Of a stretch of DNA of 64,000 bases, positions 16,922 through 25,018 are shown piece by piece (within the stretch, counting starts at the first letter, position 1; each line of letters begins with the position of its first letter). Position numbers and translations under genes: made by a program. The notes beneath the pieces are model-generated. The model searched no databases. It was not told where the DNA came from and was given only the letters and a program-made list of their open reading frames with translations. Source of the DNA: JAENVU01 sp031362155 (GTDB lineage Bacteria; Actinomycetota; Acidimicrobiia; IMCC26256; JAENVU01); the NCBI GenBank assembly GCA_031362155.1, contig JANLRZ010000056.1, forward strand, positions 47,862 to 111,861. Reading direction: 5' to 3'.

Positions 16922-17881
16922 ATGAAGATTTGGGTGTACGCAGAATCCGAAGGTGACGCGCCGACGACCGCGACGCTCGAGCTGATCACGAAGGCTCGGG
17001 AGCTCGGAACCGTCGAGGCGGTCTACGTCGGTGACAACGCCGCGGCGGTGGCTCCGGCCCTCGGCGAGTACGGCGTCGCCAAGGTGTTCGCGGTCGACGC
17101 TGCCGGCAGCCTGGCCGGGGTCATGGGTGCCGCAGCGATCGCGGGTCTGGTCGAGGCCGAGGCCCCGGACCTGATCCTGTTCGCACAGACCTACGACGGT
17201 CGGGATGCCATTGCCCGGTTGTCGGTCAAGCTCGACCGTACGGTGCTGACCAACGGCATGACGCTGGTCGTCGACGGCGACACGATCACCGTGGGCACCG
17301 CGATCTTCGGCGGGAACACGCTCGTCGACACCAAGTTCGACGGCGCGAAGCCGTGCCTGGCGGCCATCCGGCCGAAGTCGTTCGTGGCCGAGCCGGGTGG
17401 CGCGGCGGCGGCCGAAGTCGTCAGCGTCGGGACGCCCGACGCGGGGCGTGCGGCCGAGGCCAAGGTGCTCGAAACCCATGTCGAAGAGCGCGAAGGGCCG
17501 AAGCTCGAAGAGTCGGCGATCGTCGTCTCCGGCGGTCGCGGCATCGGCGCGGCGGAGAACTACGACCCGCTCGTCGAGGATCTCGCCAAGCTGCTCGGTG
17601 GAGCGTCGGGTGCTTCCCGGGCAATCGTCGACGCTGGCTGGGTGCCGTATTCGAAGCAGGTCGGACAGACCGGCAAGACCGTGAAGCCGAAGGTGTATCT
17701 CGCCCTCGGGATCAGCGGGGCGACCCAGCACATGGTGGGCATGAAGGGCTCGGACAACATCATCGCCATCAACAAGGACGGTGAAGCGCCGATCTTCTCG
17801 GTGGCCGACCTCGGCATCGTGGGCGATGTCCACAAGGTCGTCCCGAAGCTGATCGAGGCGATCAAGGCTCGCAAGGGCTGA
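16922..17881 (+). CDS. etfA: Electron transfer flavoprotein alpha subunit
   Basis: 319 residues. The C-terminal FAD-binding domain shows SGGRGIGAAENY, VDAGWVPYSKQVGQTGKTVKP (split over residues about 235-260), ALGISGATQHMVGMKGS and INKDGEAPIF, all diagnostic of EtfA. The RBS is GGGGAG 6 nt before ATG 16922. It completes the etfBA operon, which ends at a perfect palindromic terminator. Confidence 0.95.
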   Translation: MKIWVYAESEGDAPTTATLELITKARELGTVEAVYVGDNAAAVAPALGEYGVAKVFAVDAAGSLAGVMGAAAIAGLVEAEAPDLILFAQTYDGRDAIARLSVKLDRTVLTNGMTLVVDGDTITVGTAIFGGNTLVDTKFDGAKPCLAAIRPKSFVAEPGGAAAAEVVSVGTPDAGRAAEAKVLETHVEEREGPKLEESAIVVSGGRGIGAAENYDPLVEDLAKLLGGASGASRAIVDAGWVPYSKQVGQTGKTVKPKVYLALGISGATQHMVGMKGSDNIIAINKDGEAPIFSVADLGIVGDVHKVVPKLIEAIKARKG

Positions 17882-17914
17882 GCGCTCGCGCTGACGCCCT
17901 CGCACGGGCATCGA

Positions 17915-17954
17915 ACATGATGAAGGCGGCGCCGCGGCGCCGCCTTCATCATGT
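17915..17954. terminator. Perfect 40-bp palindrome, bidirectional terminator
   Basis: The 20-nt arm that begins ACATGATGAAGGCGG is followed at once by its exact reverse complement, so the whole 40 bp is one palindrome. It lies between convergent etfA (stop at 17881) and the minus-strand gene ending at 17972, a usual place for a shared terminator. No T-run follows, as is common in high-GC actinomycetes. Confidence 0.85.
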
Positions 17955-17971
17955 CTGTCGGAATGAGCCGG

Positions 17972-18427
17972 TCAGCTCGAAGGGGGCGTTTCCGGAGGAA
18001 GCCCCGCCGGGCCGACCGTGGCCGCGTCGACGACCCATTTCTTGTCGGGCGCGGTGAGGATGAAGACCACTTGGCCACCCGGACGGGTCCAGGTGCACGT
18101 CTTCGACGCGGATTTCGCACCGAAGGTCTGGGTGCAGCCGCCCCAGACCAGGCCCTTGACCTCGTTGGGTTTGATCTTCAGGAGCGCAACCTTGCCGTCG
18201 GAGGTCGACAGCCTGGCGATGGTGGCGGTGTTGGCGTCGGCGATCGCGTCGCGGACCTCGTGTGCGATCTTGAACGGTCCGGCGCCGGTCTCCTCGCTCT
18301 GGGTCAGTTTGTAGGCCGCGAAGCCACCGCCGGCCAGCACGATGACGGCGATGATGGCGATGACGATGGTCCGCGTGGACGACGAGGACTTCGACGCGGT
18401 CGGATCTGGAGTTGGAGTGTCGGTCAT
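17972..18427 (-). CDS. Hypothetical single-pass membrane protein
   Basis: 151 residues. The N-terminal 18 residues are Thr/Ser/Asp-rich and cytoplasmic, followed by one helix (TIVIAIIAVIVLAGGGFAAY, about 20-39) and an outside domain with two Cys (WGGCTQTF and KTCTWTR) that could form a disulfide. The tail is Pro-rich. I do not recognise a family. It follows xthA by 27 nt on the same strand, but a shared function is unlikely. Confidence 0.7.
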   Translation of the reverse strand: MTDTPTPDPTASKSSSSTRTIVIAIIAVIVLAGGGFAAYKLTQSEETGAGPFKIAHEVRDAIADANTATIARLSTSDGKVALLKIKPNEVKGLVWGGCTQTFGAKSASKTCTWTRPGGQVVFILTAPDKKWVVDAATVGPAGLPPETPPSS

Positions 18428-18454
18428 AGACGGAACGCTATACGTCTCTGAGGT

Positions 18455-19234
18455 TCAGTCGGTGAGATCGACGACCACTGGCGCGTGGTCTGACGGTTGC
18501 TTGCCTTTCCGGGCATTTCGGTCGACGAGGGCCCAGGTGACCCGCTCGGCCACGGGTGCGCTCGCGAGCACGAGGTCGATCCGCATCCCCCGGCCCTGAT
18601 GGAAGTCGCCGCGGCGGTAATCCCAGTAGCTGTAGAGGTGGTCGGTGTCATACACCTGGCGGAAGGCGTCGACGAGGCCCCACGCCTCCAGCGCGCGCAC
18701 CGCGTCGCGCTCGGGCTCGGTCACGTGGGTGGATCCGGCAAAGGCCTTCATCGACCAGACGTCTCGGTCCTCGGGCGCAACGTTGAAGTCGCCGGTGATC
18801 ACGACAGGGTCCTGTGGCGTGTGGTGGGCGTCGAGCCATTCGGCGAGTCGGGCGAACCATTCGAGCTTGCGGTTGTAGAACTCGCTCGGGACTTCACGCC
18901 CGTTCGGGACGTAGACGCTCACCACCCGAATGCCACCACAGGTGGCCGCCAGCATGCGGGCGTCGCCTTCGTACGGGTCGACGACGTCGGCACCGAAGCC
19001 GTTCTGGGGGTCTTCGATGCCGACCTTGGACAGGATCGCCACGCCGTTCCACTGCCCTTGACCATGGTGGACGCTCTCGTAGCCGAGCGCCGAGAACGCC
19101 ATCGCCGGGAAGGCCTTGTCGGCCATCTTGGTCTCCTGCAGACAGAGCACGTCGGGCTGCGCGTACTCGAGCCACTCCTCGACGCGTTCGAGTCGCGCCT
19201 TCAGCGAGTTGACGTTCCAGGTGGCGATGCGCAC
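18455..19234 (-). CDS. xthA: Exodeoxyribonuclease III
   Basis: 259 residues, GTG start. Motifs of the ExoIII/APE family are all present: TWNVNSLKARL, LCLQETKM (metal-binding Glu), HGQGQWNGVAILSK, VYVPNGRE, TGDFNVAPEDRDVW (catalytic Asp and Asn) and the C-terminal SDHAPVVVD (catalytic His). It is the AP endonuclease and 3'-5' exonuclease of base-excision repair. Length is typical. It is separated by 11 nt from the upstream phosphotransferase gene. Confidence 0.95.
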   Translation of the reverse strand: MRIATWNVNSLKARLERVEEWLEYAQPDVLCLQETKMADKAFPAMAFSALGYESVHHGQGQWNGVAILSKVGIEDPQNGFGADVVDPYEGDARMLAATCGGIRVVSVYVPNGREVPSEFYNRKLEWFARLAEWLDAHHTPQDPVVITGDFNVAPEDRDVWSMKAFAGSTHVTEPERDAVRALEAWGLVDAFRQVYDTDHLYSYWDYRRGDFHQGRGMRIDLVLASAPVAERVTWALVDRNARKGKQPSDHAPVVVDLTD

Positions 19235-19245
19235 GACGGGAGTTC

Positions 19246-20631
19246 CTAACGGCCGGAAGCGATGTAGTCGGGATTGCTCACTGCGAGCTTCGACCGTACC
19301 GAAGCGCGCACGGCCGCGAAGACTTCGTCGGCGCGATCCGCGAACCCGCCGGCGCGGATACGAGCCGCGAGCTCGACGGTCTGCTCGCGGACTGGTGCGT
19401 CGAGCCCGGTGAGTGCGCGCAGCCGTGTCCGTTCGGCCGTGTATTGGTCGGCCCCCAGGTGCAGTTCGCGTGCGACCGTCGCCAGCACCTTGGACGCGAC
19501 CCGCGCGTGGAAGGCCACGCGCCCCTCACCGGTCATCACGTCGCGTTCGAGATACTCCTGCACCGACTCGAGGAGTTCCACCGCGGTGGGCCGGTCGTGC
19601 ATGGTGGGCATCTCGGCCGGCCCGGCGGCGGGCGGAGCCGGTGCCGGGTCGGGGTCGATGAGGTCGAGCAGGTCCCATTCCATCTCGGCGATCCGTCGCC
19701 CGAGGGCGGCGAGTTCTACCGAGCGCACGAGACCCTGGAGATGGGAGAAGGCCTGCATCTCGCAGATGACGCCCCACTTCAGGGTGCCGAACACTTCCCA
19801 GTAGCGCAGATGCTCACGGGTCACGGTTGACCCACCGGCGGCGGCGTAACTCGCGAGAAGCTCGTCGACGGTCCCGAATCCACCCGCGACCAGGTCGACG
19901 TTGCCGAACCGCCACGATTTCACGCACAGCCACCCGAGATCCTCGATCGGGTCGCCGATGTGAGCGAGTTCCCAGTCGAGCACCGAACGGAGGCCATCGC
20001 GGTCGACGATGAAGTTGCCGTTGCGGAAGTCGCCGTGCACGAGGCCGAGCTCGGTCGGGGGGAGCTCGGTCGCAGTCGTCCGCAGCCAGGCGAGGCCGAG
20101 TTCGAAGGCCGGATGGGGTTCGCCGAGCGCGTCGAGGATGCCTTGGAACTGATCGATCTGATTGATCGCGTCTTGGCGCGGCAGCCGGGGAAGGGCGTCC
20201 AGCGGGATCGCGTGGATGGCGACCGCGGCCCGGGCGCATTGCTCGGTGAGTTGGGTCCGGGCCGTGGCGTACTCGTCGTCGCGCAGGATCTTGCGGGGGA
20301 TGGTCTCGCCGTCGACCCGGTCCATGACGAACCCGGCGCCCAGCCCGTCGTCTTCATCGAGGAGGAAACGGACCCGCGGCACGGCCACGCCTCCGGCGCC
20401 GGCGGCCTGGAGGAGTTGGTACTCGGTCGAGCGATCGGTGGAGCCGATCGTGGCGCCGGGGTCGCGCCGGAGCACCAGGTGATGCCCGCCGTCGCGTGCG
20501 CTGACGGCGGTGAAGGCCCAGGTCTCTCGCGACGCGCCGCCGGAGAGCCGGCGCAAGTCCTGGATCGTGACGTCGTCGTCGAGATGGCGGCGGCACGCGG
20601 CCGCGAGCAGAGGGGCGTCGACAGCGGACAT
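19246..20631 (-). CDS. Phosphotransferase with C-terminal DUF6285-like domain
   Basis: 461 residues. Residues about 1-330 are an APH-fold kinase: glycine loop LSGGASRETW, ATP-binding Lys/Arg region HHLVLRRDPG, catalytic loop GLVHGDFRNGNFI and metal site SVLDWELAHIGDP. Residues about 345-461 (DRPTAVELLESVQEYLERD and on) match the small domain often fused to or placed beside these kinases in actinomycete acyl-CoA gene clusters. The kinase relatives in acyl-CoA dehydrogenase ACAD10/11 proteins phosphorylate 4-hydroxyacyl-CoAs; that role here is an inference. Confidence 0.88.
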   Translation of the reverse strand: MSAVDAPLLAAACRRHLDDDVTIQDLRRLSGGASRETWAFTAVSARDGGHHLVLRRDPGATIGSTDRSTEYQLLQAAGAGGVAVPRVRFLLDEDDGLGAGFVMDRVDGETIPRKILRDDEYATARTQLTEQCARAAVAIHAIPLDALPRLPRQDAINQIDQFQGILDALGEPHPAFELGLAWLRTTATELPPTELGLVHGDFRNGNFIVDRDGLRSVLDWELAHIGDPIEDLGWLCVKSWRFGNVDLVAGGFGTVDELLASYAAAGGSTVTREHLRYWEVFGTLKWGVICEMQAFSHLQGLVRSVELAALGRRIAEMEWDLLDLIDPDPAPAPPAAGPAEMPTMHDRPTAVELLESVQEYLERDVMTGEGRVAFHARVASKVLATVARELHLGADQYTAERTRLRALTGLDAPVREQTVELAARIRAGGFADRADEVFAAVRASVRSKLAVSNPDYIASGR

Positions 20632-20705
20632 GGCGTCAAACTAGACACTCGGAAGATGGCAGGGCTCGCCGGCAGCCCTGTTGTGCCCGATTCGAGGAGC
20701 CCCGC

Positions 20706-21128
20706 ATGGTGGACCGTTGTGATGCTGACTTGCTCGCCGAGGTGCCGCTCTTCGCGACGTTGTCCGACGCCGAACGTCGTCGGATTGCGGCGGTGGCCAA
20801 GCGGGTGACCTATCGGGAGGGCGCGACGGTCGTCGAGGAAGGCTCGTTGGGTGGCCGCTTCTTCGTGATCCAGGCCGGCACGGCCAAGGTGCAGACCGGC
20901 GGTCGCACTCGGATCACGCTCGGTCCCGGCGCCTACTTCGGCGAGCTCGCCGTGCTCGACGGACAACCGCGATCCGCGTCGGTCATCGCGACCAGCGCGC
21001 TCGACACCTGGTCGATTGCCGAGTTCAACTTCCGCGCCCTGATCAAGCAGTACCCGGTGCTGGCGGTGAAGCTGCTCGCGAGCTTGAGTACCCGGGTGAG
21101 GGCCGCCGAGCGATCGTTGGTGACATGA
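20706..21128 (+). CDS. Stand-alone cyclic-nucleotide-binding domain protein
   Basis: 140 residues, only a cNMP-binding beta-roll. The N-terminal helix is LLAEVPLFATLSDAERRRIA and the phosphate-binding cassette reads YFGELAVLDGQPRSASV, with Glu and Arg in the places that hold cyclic AMP. No helix-turn-helix or other output domain follows, so it is not a complete CRP. The stop overlaps the start of a methyltransferase gene by 4 nt (ATGA), which suggests the two proteins act together. Confidence 0.85.
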   Translation: MVDRCDADLLAEVPLFATLSDAERRRIAAVAKRVTYREGATVVEEGSLGGRFFVIQAGTAKVQTGGRTRITLGPGAYFGELAVLDGQPRSASVIATSALDTWSIAEFNFRALIKQYPVLAVKLLASLSTRVRAAERSLVT

Positions 21129-21742
21129 GTTGGTACACCGAACGTGTCCTTCCGCACATCGTCGAGTTCACGTGCGGGGGCAAGCAGATGGTCCCCGTGC
21201 GAGTACCGGCACTGGCTGGCCTGCGCGGCACCGTGGTCGAGATCGGGTTCGGATCGGGACCCAATATCGGTCTGTATCCGCCGGAGGTCGACCGAGTCCT
21301 GGCCGTGGAACCGTCGGCGCGCGCGCAGGAGATGGCCAGGAAGCGCATGGCGGGCACGCCCCACCCGCCGATCGAGTTCGTCGGCCTCGACGGCGCGTTG
21401 CTGCCCGTCGAGAGCGGGAGCGCCGATGCCGTGCTCTCGACGTTCACGTTGTGCACGATTCCCGACATCGACGCGGCGATGAGTGAAATCGTGCGCGTCC
21501 TGCGGCCGGGGGGTGCGTTGTACTTCCTTGAGCACGGCCGGAGCGAGGATCCGAAGGTGCTCGCCCGACAACGGCGATTTGAACCGATTCAACGCCGCAT
21601 CGGTGGCGGATGTCACCTCACCCGCGATCCGGCCGAGTTGGCCGAGCACGCCGGTCTGGCGGTCGAAGCCCTGGATCGTTTTGTACTGCAAGGCCCGAAG
21701 ATCCTCACCACGATGTCGTGCGGGCGCGCACAAAAGCCTTAG
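21125..21742 (+). CDS. SAM-dependent methyltransferase (UbiE/Methyltransf_11 type)
   Basis: 205 residues. Motif I is VVEIGFGSGPNIGLYP at about residues 37-52, the ribose acid is in LAVEPSARA, motif II is LPVESGSADAVLST, and the post-motif LRPGGALYFLEHG closes a class I fold close to the UbiE group. The ATGA overlap couples it to the cyclic-nucleotide-binding protein. The substrate is unknown; small phospholipid or quinone-like molecules are common in this group. Confidence 0.86.
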   Translation: MSWYTERVLPHIVEFTCGGKQMVPVRVPALAGLRGTVVEIGFGSGPNIGLYPPEVDRVLAVEPSARAQEMARKRMAGTPHPPIEFVGLDGALLPVESGSADAVLSTFTLCTIPDIDAAMSEIVRVLRPGGALYFLEHGRSEDPKVLARQRRFEPIQRRIGGGCHLTRDPAELAEHAGLAVEALDRFVLQGPKILTTMSCGRAQKP

Positions 21743-21754
21743 GGAACAGGCCAC

Positions 21755-21785
21755 ACTGGTCGAATACACCGTTATACACACCAGT
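21755..21785. promoter_or_regulatory. Inverted repeat before the phytanoyl-dioxygenase gene
   Basis: ACTGGT (21755-21760) and ACCAGT (21780-21785) flank an AT-richer 19-nt stretch containing TTATAC. The local drop in GC and the IR fit a promoter/operator for the downstream gene. The call is weak because the arms are only six bases long. Confidence 0.35.
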
Positions 21786-21803
21786 TCTGAGAGACTTGAC
21801 CCC

Positions 21804-22730
21804 TTGCTGACTCGCGCCTCTGCCTTTCTCGGCTCCGCGTGGTCCCGGCGCACCGTCCGTCCCGCTGACGGTCTGTTGCGCCTGGCCCCGGACACCGACT
21901 CCGACCTCCTCCTCGAAACCATCGACCGTGATGGCGGCCTCGTGATCTCGGGACTGCTCAGCCCCGAGGTGGTGGCTCGCATCGATGCGGACCTGGCTCC
22001 GTCGGTTGCCGCGCGTCAGCCCGGTTTTCGCGACGGCTTCGACGACACGTTCTACGGCCGCAACACCGTTCGGGTGCAGGGCATCCCCGCGAAGAGCCGC
22101 ACGATGGTCGACGAGTACCTGCTGCACCCGACCCTGCTCGACCTGGCCGACCGCGTCCTGTTGCCGTTCTGCGGCGACTACTGGATGAGTCAGTCCGAGA
22201 CGATCTTCATCGGTCCGGATAACAAGCAGCAGACGTTGCACCGCGACGACCTCAACTGGAACCTCGCGGCGAAGCTCGGCGTGCCGTTGCAGATCTCGTC
22301 CCTCGTTGCGCTCGGCGACTACGACGCCGAGGTCGGCGCGACCCGGGTGATCCCGCGGAGTCATCTGTGGCCGCTCGATCGGCCGATCGACGACTCACTC
22401 GCCGTGCCGGTCGAACTCCAGCCCGGTGACGCACTGATCTACCTCGGGAGCTTGGTGCACGGGGGCGGCGCGAACCAGACCGCGGACCGGTGGCGCAAGG
22501 CGCTGTACCTCGCCTACCTCGTGGGTTGGTTGACGCCCGAGGAAGCGGTCGCGGTCAGTGTCGGACCCGATGTTGCGCGGACCTTGCCGTTGCGCGCCCG
22601 ACAATTGCTGGGGTTCGCGGGGATGCCCGAACGGGCCGCCGCCGACGATCCCGCCGAAGCCGCGCTCGCGTTGTGGCAACTCGACGCCGACGACCCCCAA
22701 GTCACCGACGGCACCTTCCGGAATAGGTAG
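21804..22730 (+). CDS. Phytanoyl-CoA dioxygenase family protein
   Basis: About 308 residues if the TTG at 21804 is used; no ATG or GTG lies between it and the conserved part, and AGAGA is 9 nt upstream. The Fe(II)/2OG facial triad is visible: HRDDLNW (His and Asp), the distal His in SLVHGGGANQ and an Arg in DRWRKALY that should hold 2-oxoglutarate. ETIFIGPDNKQQ and ATRVIPRSHLW are typical of the PhyH family. The enzyme hydroxylates an aliphatic or secondary-metabolite substrate that cannot be named here. Confidence 0.85.
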   Translation: MLTRASAFLGSAWSRRTVRPADGLLRLAPDTDSDLLLETIDRDGGLVISGLLSPEVVARIDADLAPSVAARQPGFRDGFDDTFYGRNTVRVQGIPAKSRTMVDEYLLHPTLLDLADRVLLPFCGDYWMSQSETIFIGPDNKQQTLHRDDLNWNLAAKLGVPLQISSLVALGDYDAEVGATRVIPRSHLWPLDRPIDDSLAVPVELQPGDALIYLGSLVHGGGANQTADRWRKALYLAYLVGWLTPEEAVAVSVGPDVARTLPLRARQLLGFAGMPERAAADDPAEAALALWQLDADDPQVTDGTFRNR

Positions 22731-22769
22731 GGGTTCTTCGCCACTGCTCATCGCCATCTGCTCGTCACG

Positions 22770-22866
22770 TCTGCTCGTCCGGTCGCCATCTCGGTGCTCG
22801 CGTGCGCCGTGGGCTCCCTCCCGAGCTGCTCGCCTCCGCAAGCTCCGGCTCGGGTTGGCGCGAGCG
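22770..22866 (+). repeat. Intergenic repeat family B, copy 2
   Basis: This copy shares GTCGCCATCTCGGTGC and CGTGGGCTC with copy 1 (2273-2370), and a 34-nt tail beginning CGAGCTGCTCGCCTCC that is 32/34 identical to the inverted copy 3 (52021-52112). It lies between the convergent ends of the phytanoyl dioxygenase gene and the gene ending at 22894. It may act as a terminator or a mobile palindromic unit. Confidence 0.65.
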
Positions 22867-22893
22867 CGAACGGTCGTTCGAGTGGTGCTGGGG

Positions 22894-23907
22894 TCAGGGC
22901 AGCCATCCCACCGGCTTGTTGTCGATGATTTGATCGAGGTACTCGGAGAGGCCGTATCCGGTGTGGCCGTTCCAGTGCCACTCGGTCATGCCTTCCGAGA
23001 TGCGGGTGACGAGTTGCTCGCCCTCGGGTGAGGTGCGCCGGTTCCGCAGTGGGATCAAGTTCAACACCGAACCGGTGATCTCGTACTCCCGGTCGCCCGC
23101 GCCGGCCGTGACCCGGATCTCCTGGTGATAAAGGTCGTCGCCGACCCAGTCGGTCTCGATCGTGGCGCGGTCGATGTGGCGGTATTCGCCGTCCTCGAGT
23201 GCGATCCCGCCGATGCGCTGCTTGCCGTCACGGGCCGTGACGATCGAGATCATGAAGCCGCTGTGGTCGTCGAAGTTCATCGTGAGCCAGCGGTACCACC
23301 ATGGTGCTTGCCAGAAGCGCGGGCCCCACGAGTGATCGCGCAGGCCGTAGCCGTCGACGACCCACTCGTCGTCGCCGACTTTGATGACGCCGCGCGCGCC
23401 GACGTGCTGCTCGTAGTGGCCGCGCGCGAAGCCGCCGGAGAGATCCTCGGTGAGCGGGGAGCCGTCGTCGTTGACTGGCTCGCCACCGAACATCGGCGCG
23501 ATGCCCCGATAGTCCAGTTCGACGTGGCATTCGAGGTAGGGGTTCTCGGTGAAGGCCTGGCGCGGGTTGGCCATCTGGAGCGGCTCGTCGAGGATGCAGA
23601 CCTTGCCCGTGTAGGTGGTCCGCAACGCTTCGAACGGAGTGACGACCTCGAATTTCATGCCACCGGCATCGAATGCGTCGTTGGTGGTGATCTCGGGCCG
23701 GCCGAACATGAATCCGACGCGACCGTCGGGCAGGTACAGGCAGGTGGTCATCTCGGCGTAACCCTCGTTGGCGCGGTTGCCGAGGCGCAGGAACCCGCCG
23801 ATCTTCTCGGCTGGGTCGTAGACGTTGAAGTACATGCTCTCGTTGAAGTTGGTCGCGGCTTCGAGCGGGTGCATGTACTCGTCTTGGGGGTCCAATCGAA
23901 TCTTCAT
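22894..23907 (-). CDS. Lipocalin/CrtC-like uncharacterised protein (DUF7064-like)
   Basis: 337 residues from the ATG at 23907; the frame is open further upstream, but that part overlaps the divergent SMP-30 gene. No signal peptide. The body is beta-rich with FNESMYFNVYDP near the start, VDGYGLRDHSWGPRFW in the middle (the characteristic DHSWGPR segment) and NGHTGYGLSEYLDQI at the end. DHSWGxR segments occur in the AttH/CrtC-like lipocalin superfamily and in actinomycete proteins of the DUF7064/7065 group found near steroid and lipid genes. Function is unknown. Confidence 0.72.
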   Translation of the reverse strand: MKIRLDPQDEYMHPLEAATNFNESMYFNVYDPAEKIGGFLRLGNRANEGYAEMTTCLYLPDGRVGFMFGRPEITTNDAFDAGGMKFEVVTPFEALRTTYTGKVCILDEPLQMANPRQAFTENPYLECHVELDYRGIAPMFGGEPVNDDGSPLTEDLSGGFARGHYEQHVGARGVIKVGDDEWVVDGYGLRDHSWGPRFWQAPWWYRWLTMNFDDHSGFMISIVTARDGKQRIGGIALEDGEYRHIDRATIETDWVGDDLYHQEIRVTAGAGDREYEITGSVLNLIPLRNRRTSPEGEQLVTRISEGMTEWHWNGHTGYGLSEYLDQIIDNKPVGWLP

Positions 23908-23997
23908 CGGCGCATTCTTGCCATGTTTGGCGCGCGTGCGCTCGAATGCGACGCCGGCCACGGTCGTGGGTGGTCGAATCGAGTCCAGGAGCAGCGC

Positions 23998-24924
23998 ATG
24001 GAGATCACCGAGGTCGCGACCGGATTGCAGTTCCCCGAAGGCCCGGTGTGGATGCCCGACGGCACGGTGCTGTGCGTCGAACTCAAAGGGCGGACGGTCG
24101 TGCGCGTCCACCTCGACGGCCGGGTGGAGACCGTGGCAACGCCGGGCGGAAGTCCGAATGGGCTCGCGATCGGCCCGGATGGCGCGGCGTACGTGTGCAA
24201 CAGCGGCGGCTGGGGATTCGCGGACGTCATGGGGATGACCGTGCCCGACGTGCGCCAACCCGACGACTACACGGGTGGTCGGATCGAACGGGTGGATCTC
24301 GACACCGGCGAAGTCATGGTGCTCTACACCGAGTGCGACGGTAACGAGTTGGTCGGTCCCAACGACCTCGTGTTCGACGCCGCGGGCGGCATGTGGTTCA
24401 CCGACCACGGCAAGCAGCGCGGCCGCGTGCACACGATCGGCGCGGTGTATTACGCGGCGGCCGATGGTTCGTCGATCCGCGAAGTGATCTTCCCGCTCGA
24501 CTCGCCGAATGGCATCGGCTTGTCACCGGGAGGTGACCGGCTCTACGTGGCCGAGACCCACACCGGGCGCGTGTTCTGGTGGGCGATCGAATCCCCGGGG
24601 GTGCTCGCCGACGGCGGTCCGGTCGGCAACGGCGGCACCCTGCTCGCGGGCCTTCCCGGGATGCAGTTGCTCGACTCGTTGGGCGTGGACAGTGCTGGGA
24701 ACGTGGTCGTCGGTACGATCTTTAACGGCGGCCTCACCGTGATCTCACCTGACGCCGACGGCTCGGGCATCAACGGCGTCGAACACATCGCGCTACCGGA
24801 CCTGCTGGTGACCAACGTGTGTTTCGGTGGCCCGGACCTCTCGACCGCGTTCGTCACGTGCTCGGGCACCGGGAAGTTGGTGTCGTTGCCGTGGACCCGC
24901 CCGGGCCTCGCGCTGGAGTTCTGA
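23998..24924 (+). CDS. SMP-30/gluconolactonase family protein
   Basis: 308 residues from the ATG at 23998 (GGAGCAG upstream). A six-bladed propeller is indicated by FPEGPVWMPDG (metal Glu), the GSPNGLAIGPDG blade, GPNDLVFDAAGGMWFTDHG, LDSPNGIGLSPGGDRLYVAE with metal Asn, and LLDSLGVDSAGN. These match calcium-dependent lactonases (gluconolactonase, regucalcin). The lactone substrate is unknown. It lies 90 nt from the divergent lipocalin-like gene and upstream of a CoA racemase/transferase, in a lipid-like neighbourhood. Confidence 0.87.
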   Translation: MEITEVATGLQFPEGPVWMPDGTVLCVELKGRTVVRVHLDGRVETVATPGGSPNGLAIGPDGAAYVCNSGGWGFADVMGMTVPDVRQPDDYTGGRIERVDLDTGEVMVLYTECDGNELVGPNDLVFDAAGGMWFTDHGKQRGRVHTIGAVYYAAADGSSIREVIFPLDSPNGIGLSPGGDRLYVAETHTGRVFWWAIESPGVLADGGPVGNGGTLLAGLPGMQLLDSLGVDSAGNVVVGTIFNGGLTVISPDADGSGINGVEHIALPDLLVTNVCFGGPDLSTAFVTCSGTGKLVSLPWTRPGLALEF

Positions 24925-25018
24925 CCGGGACTGCACTGGTCGGCCGCGGGATCTGACGTTCGGTCGGCTCGACGCCTATCGTCGCCCGCTGCGTCCGTTC
25001 GCTCTGGAGGAGTCTGCC

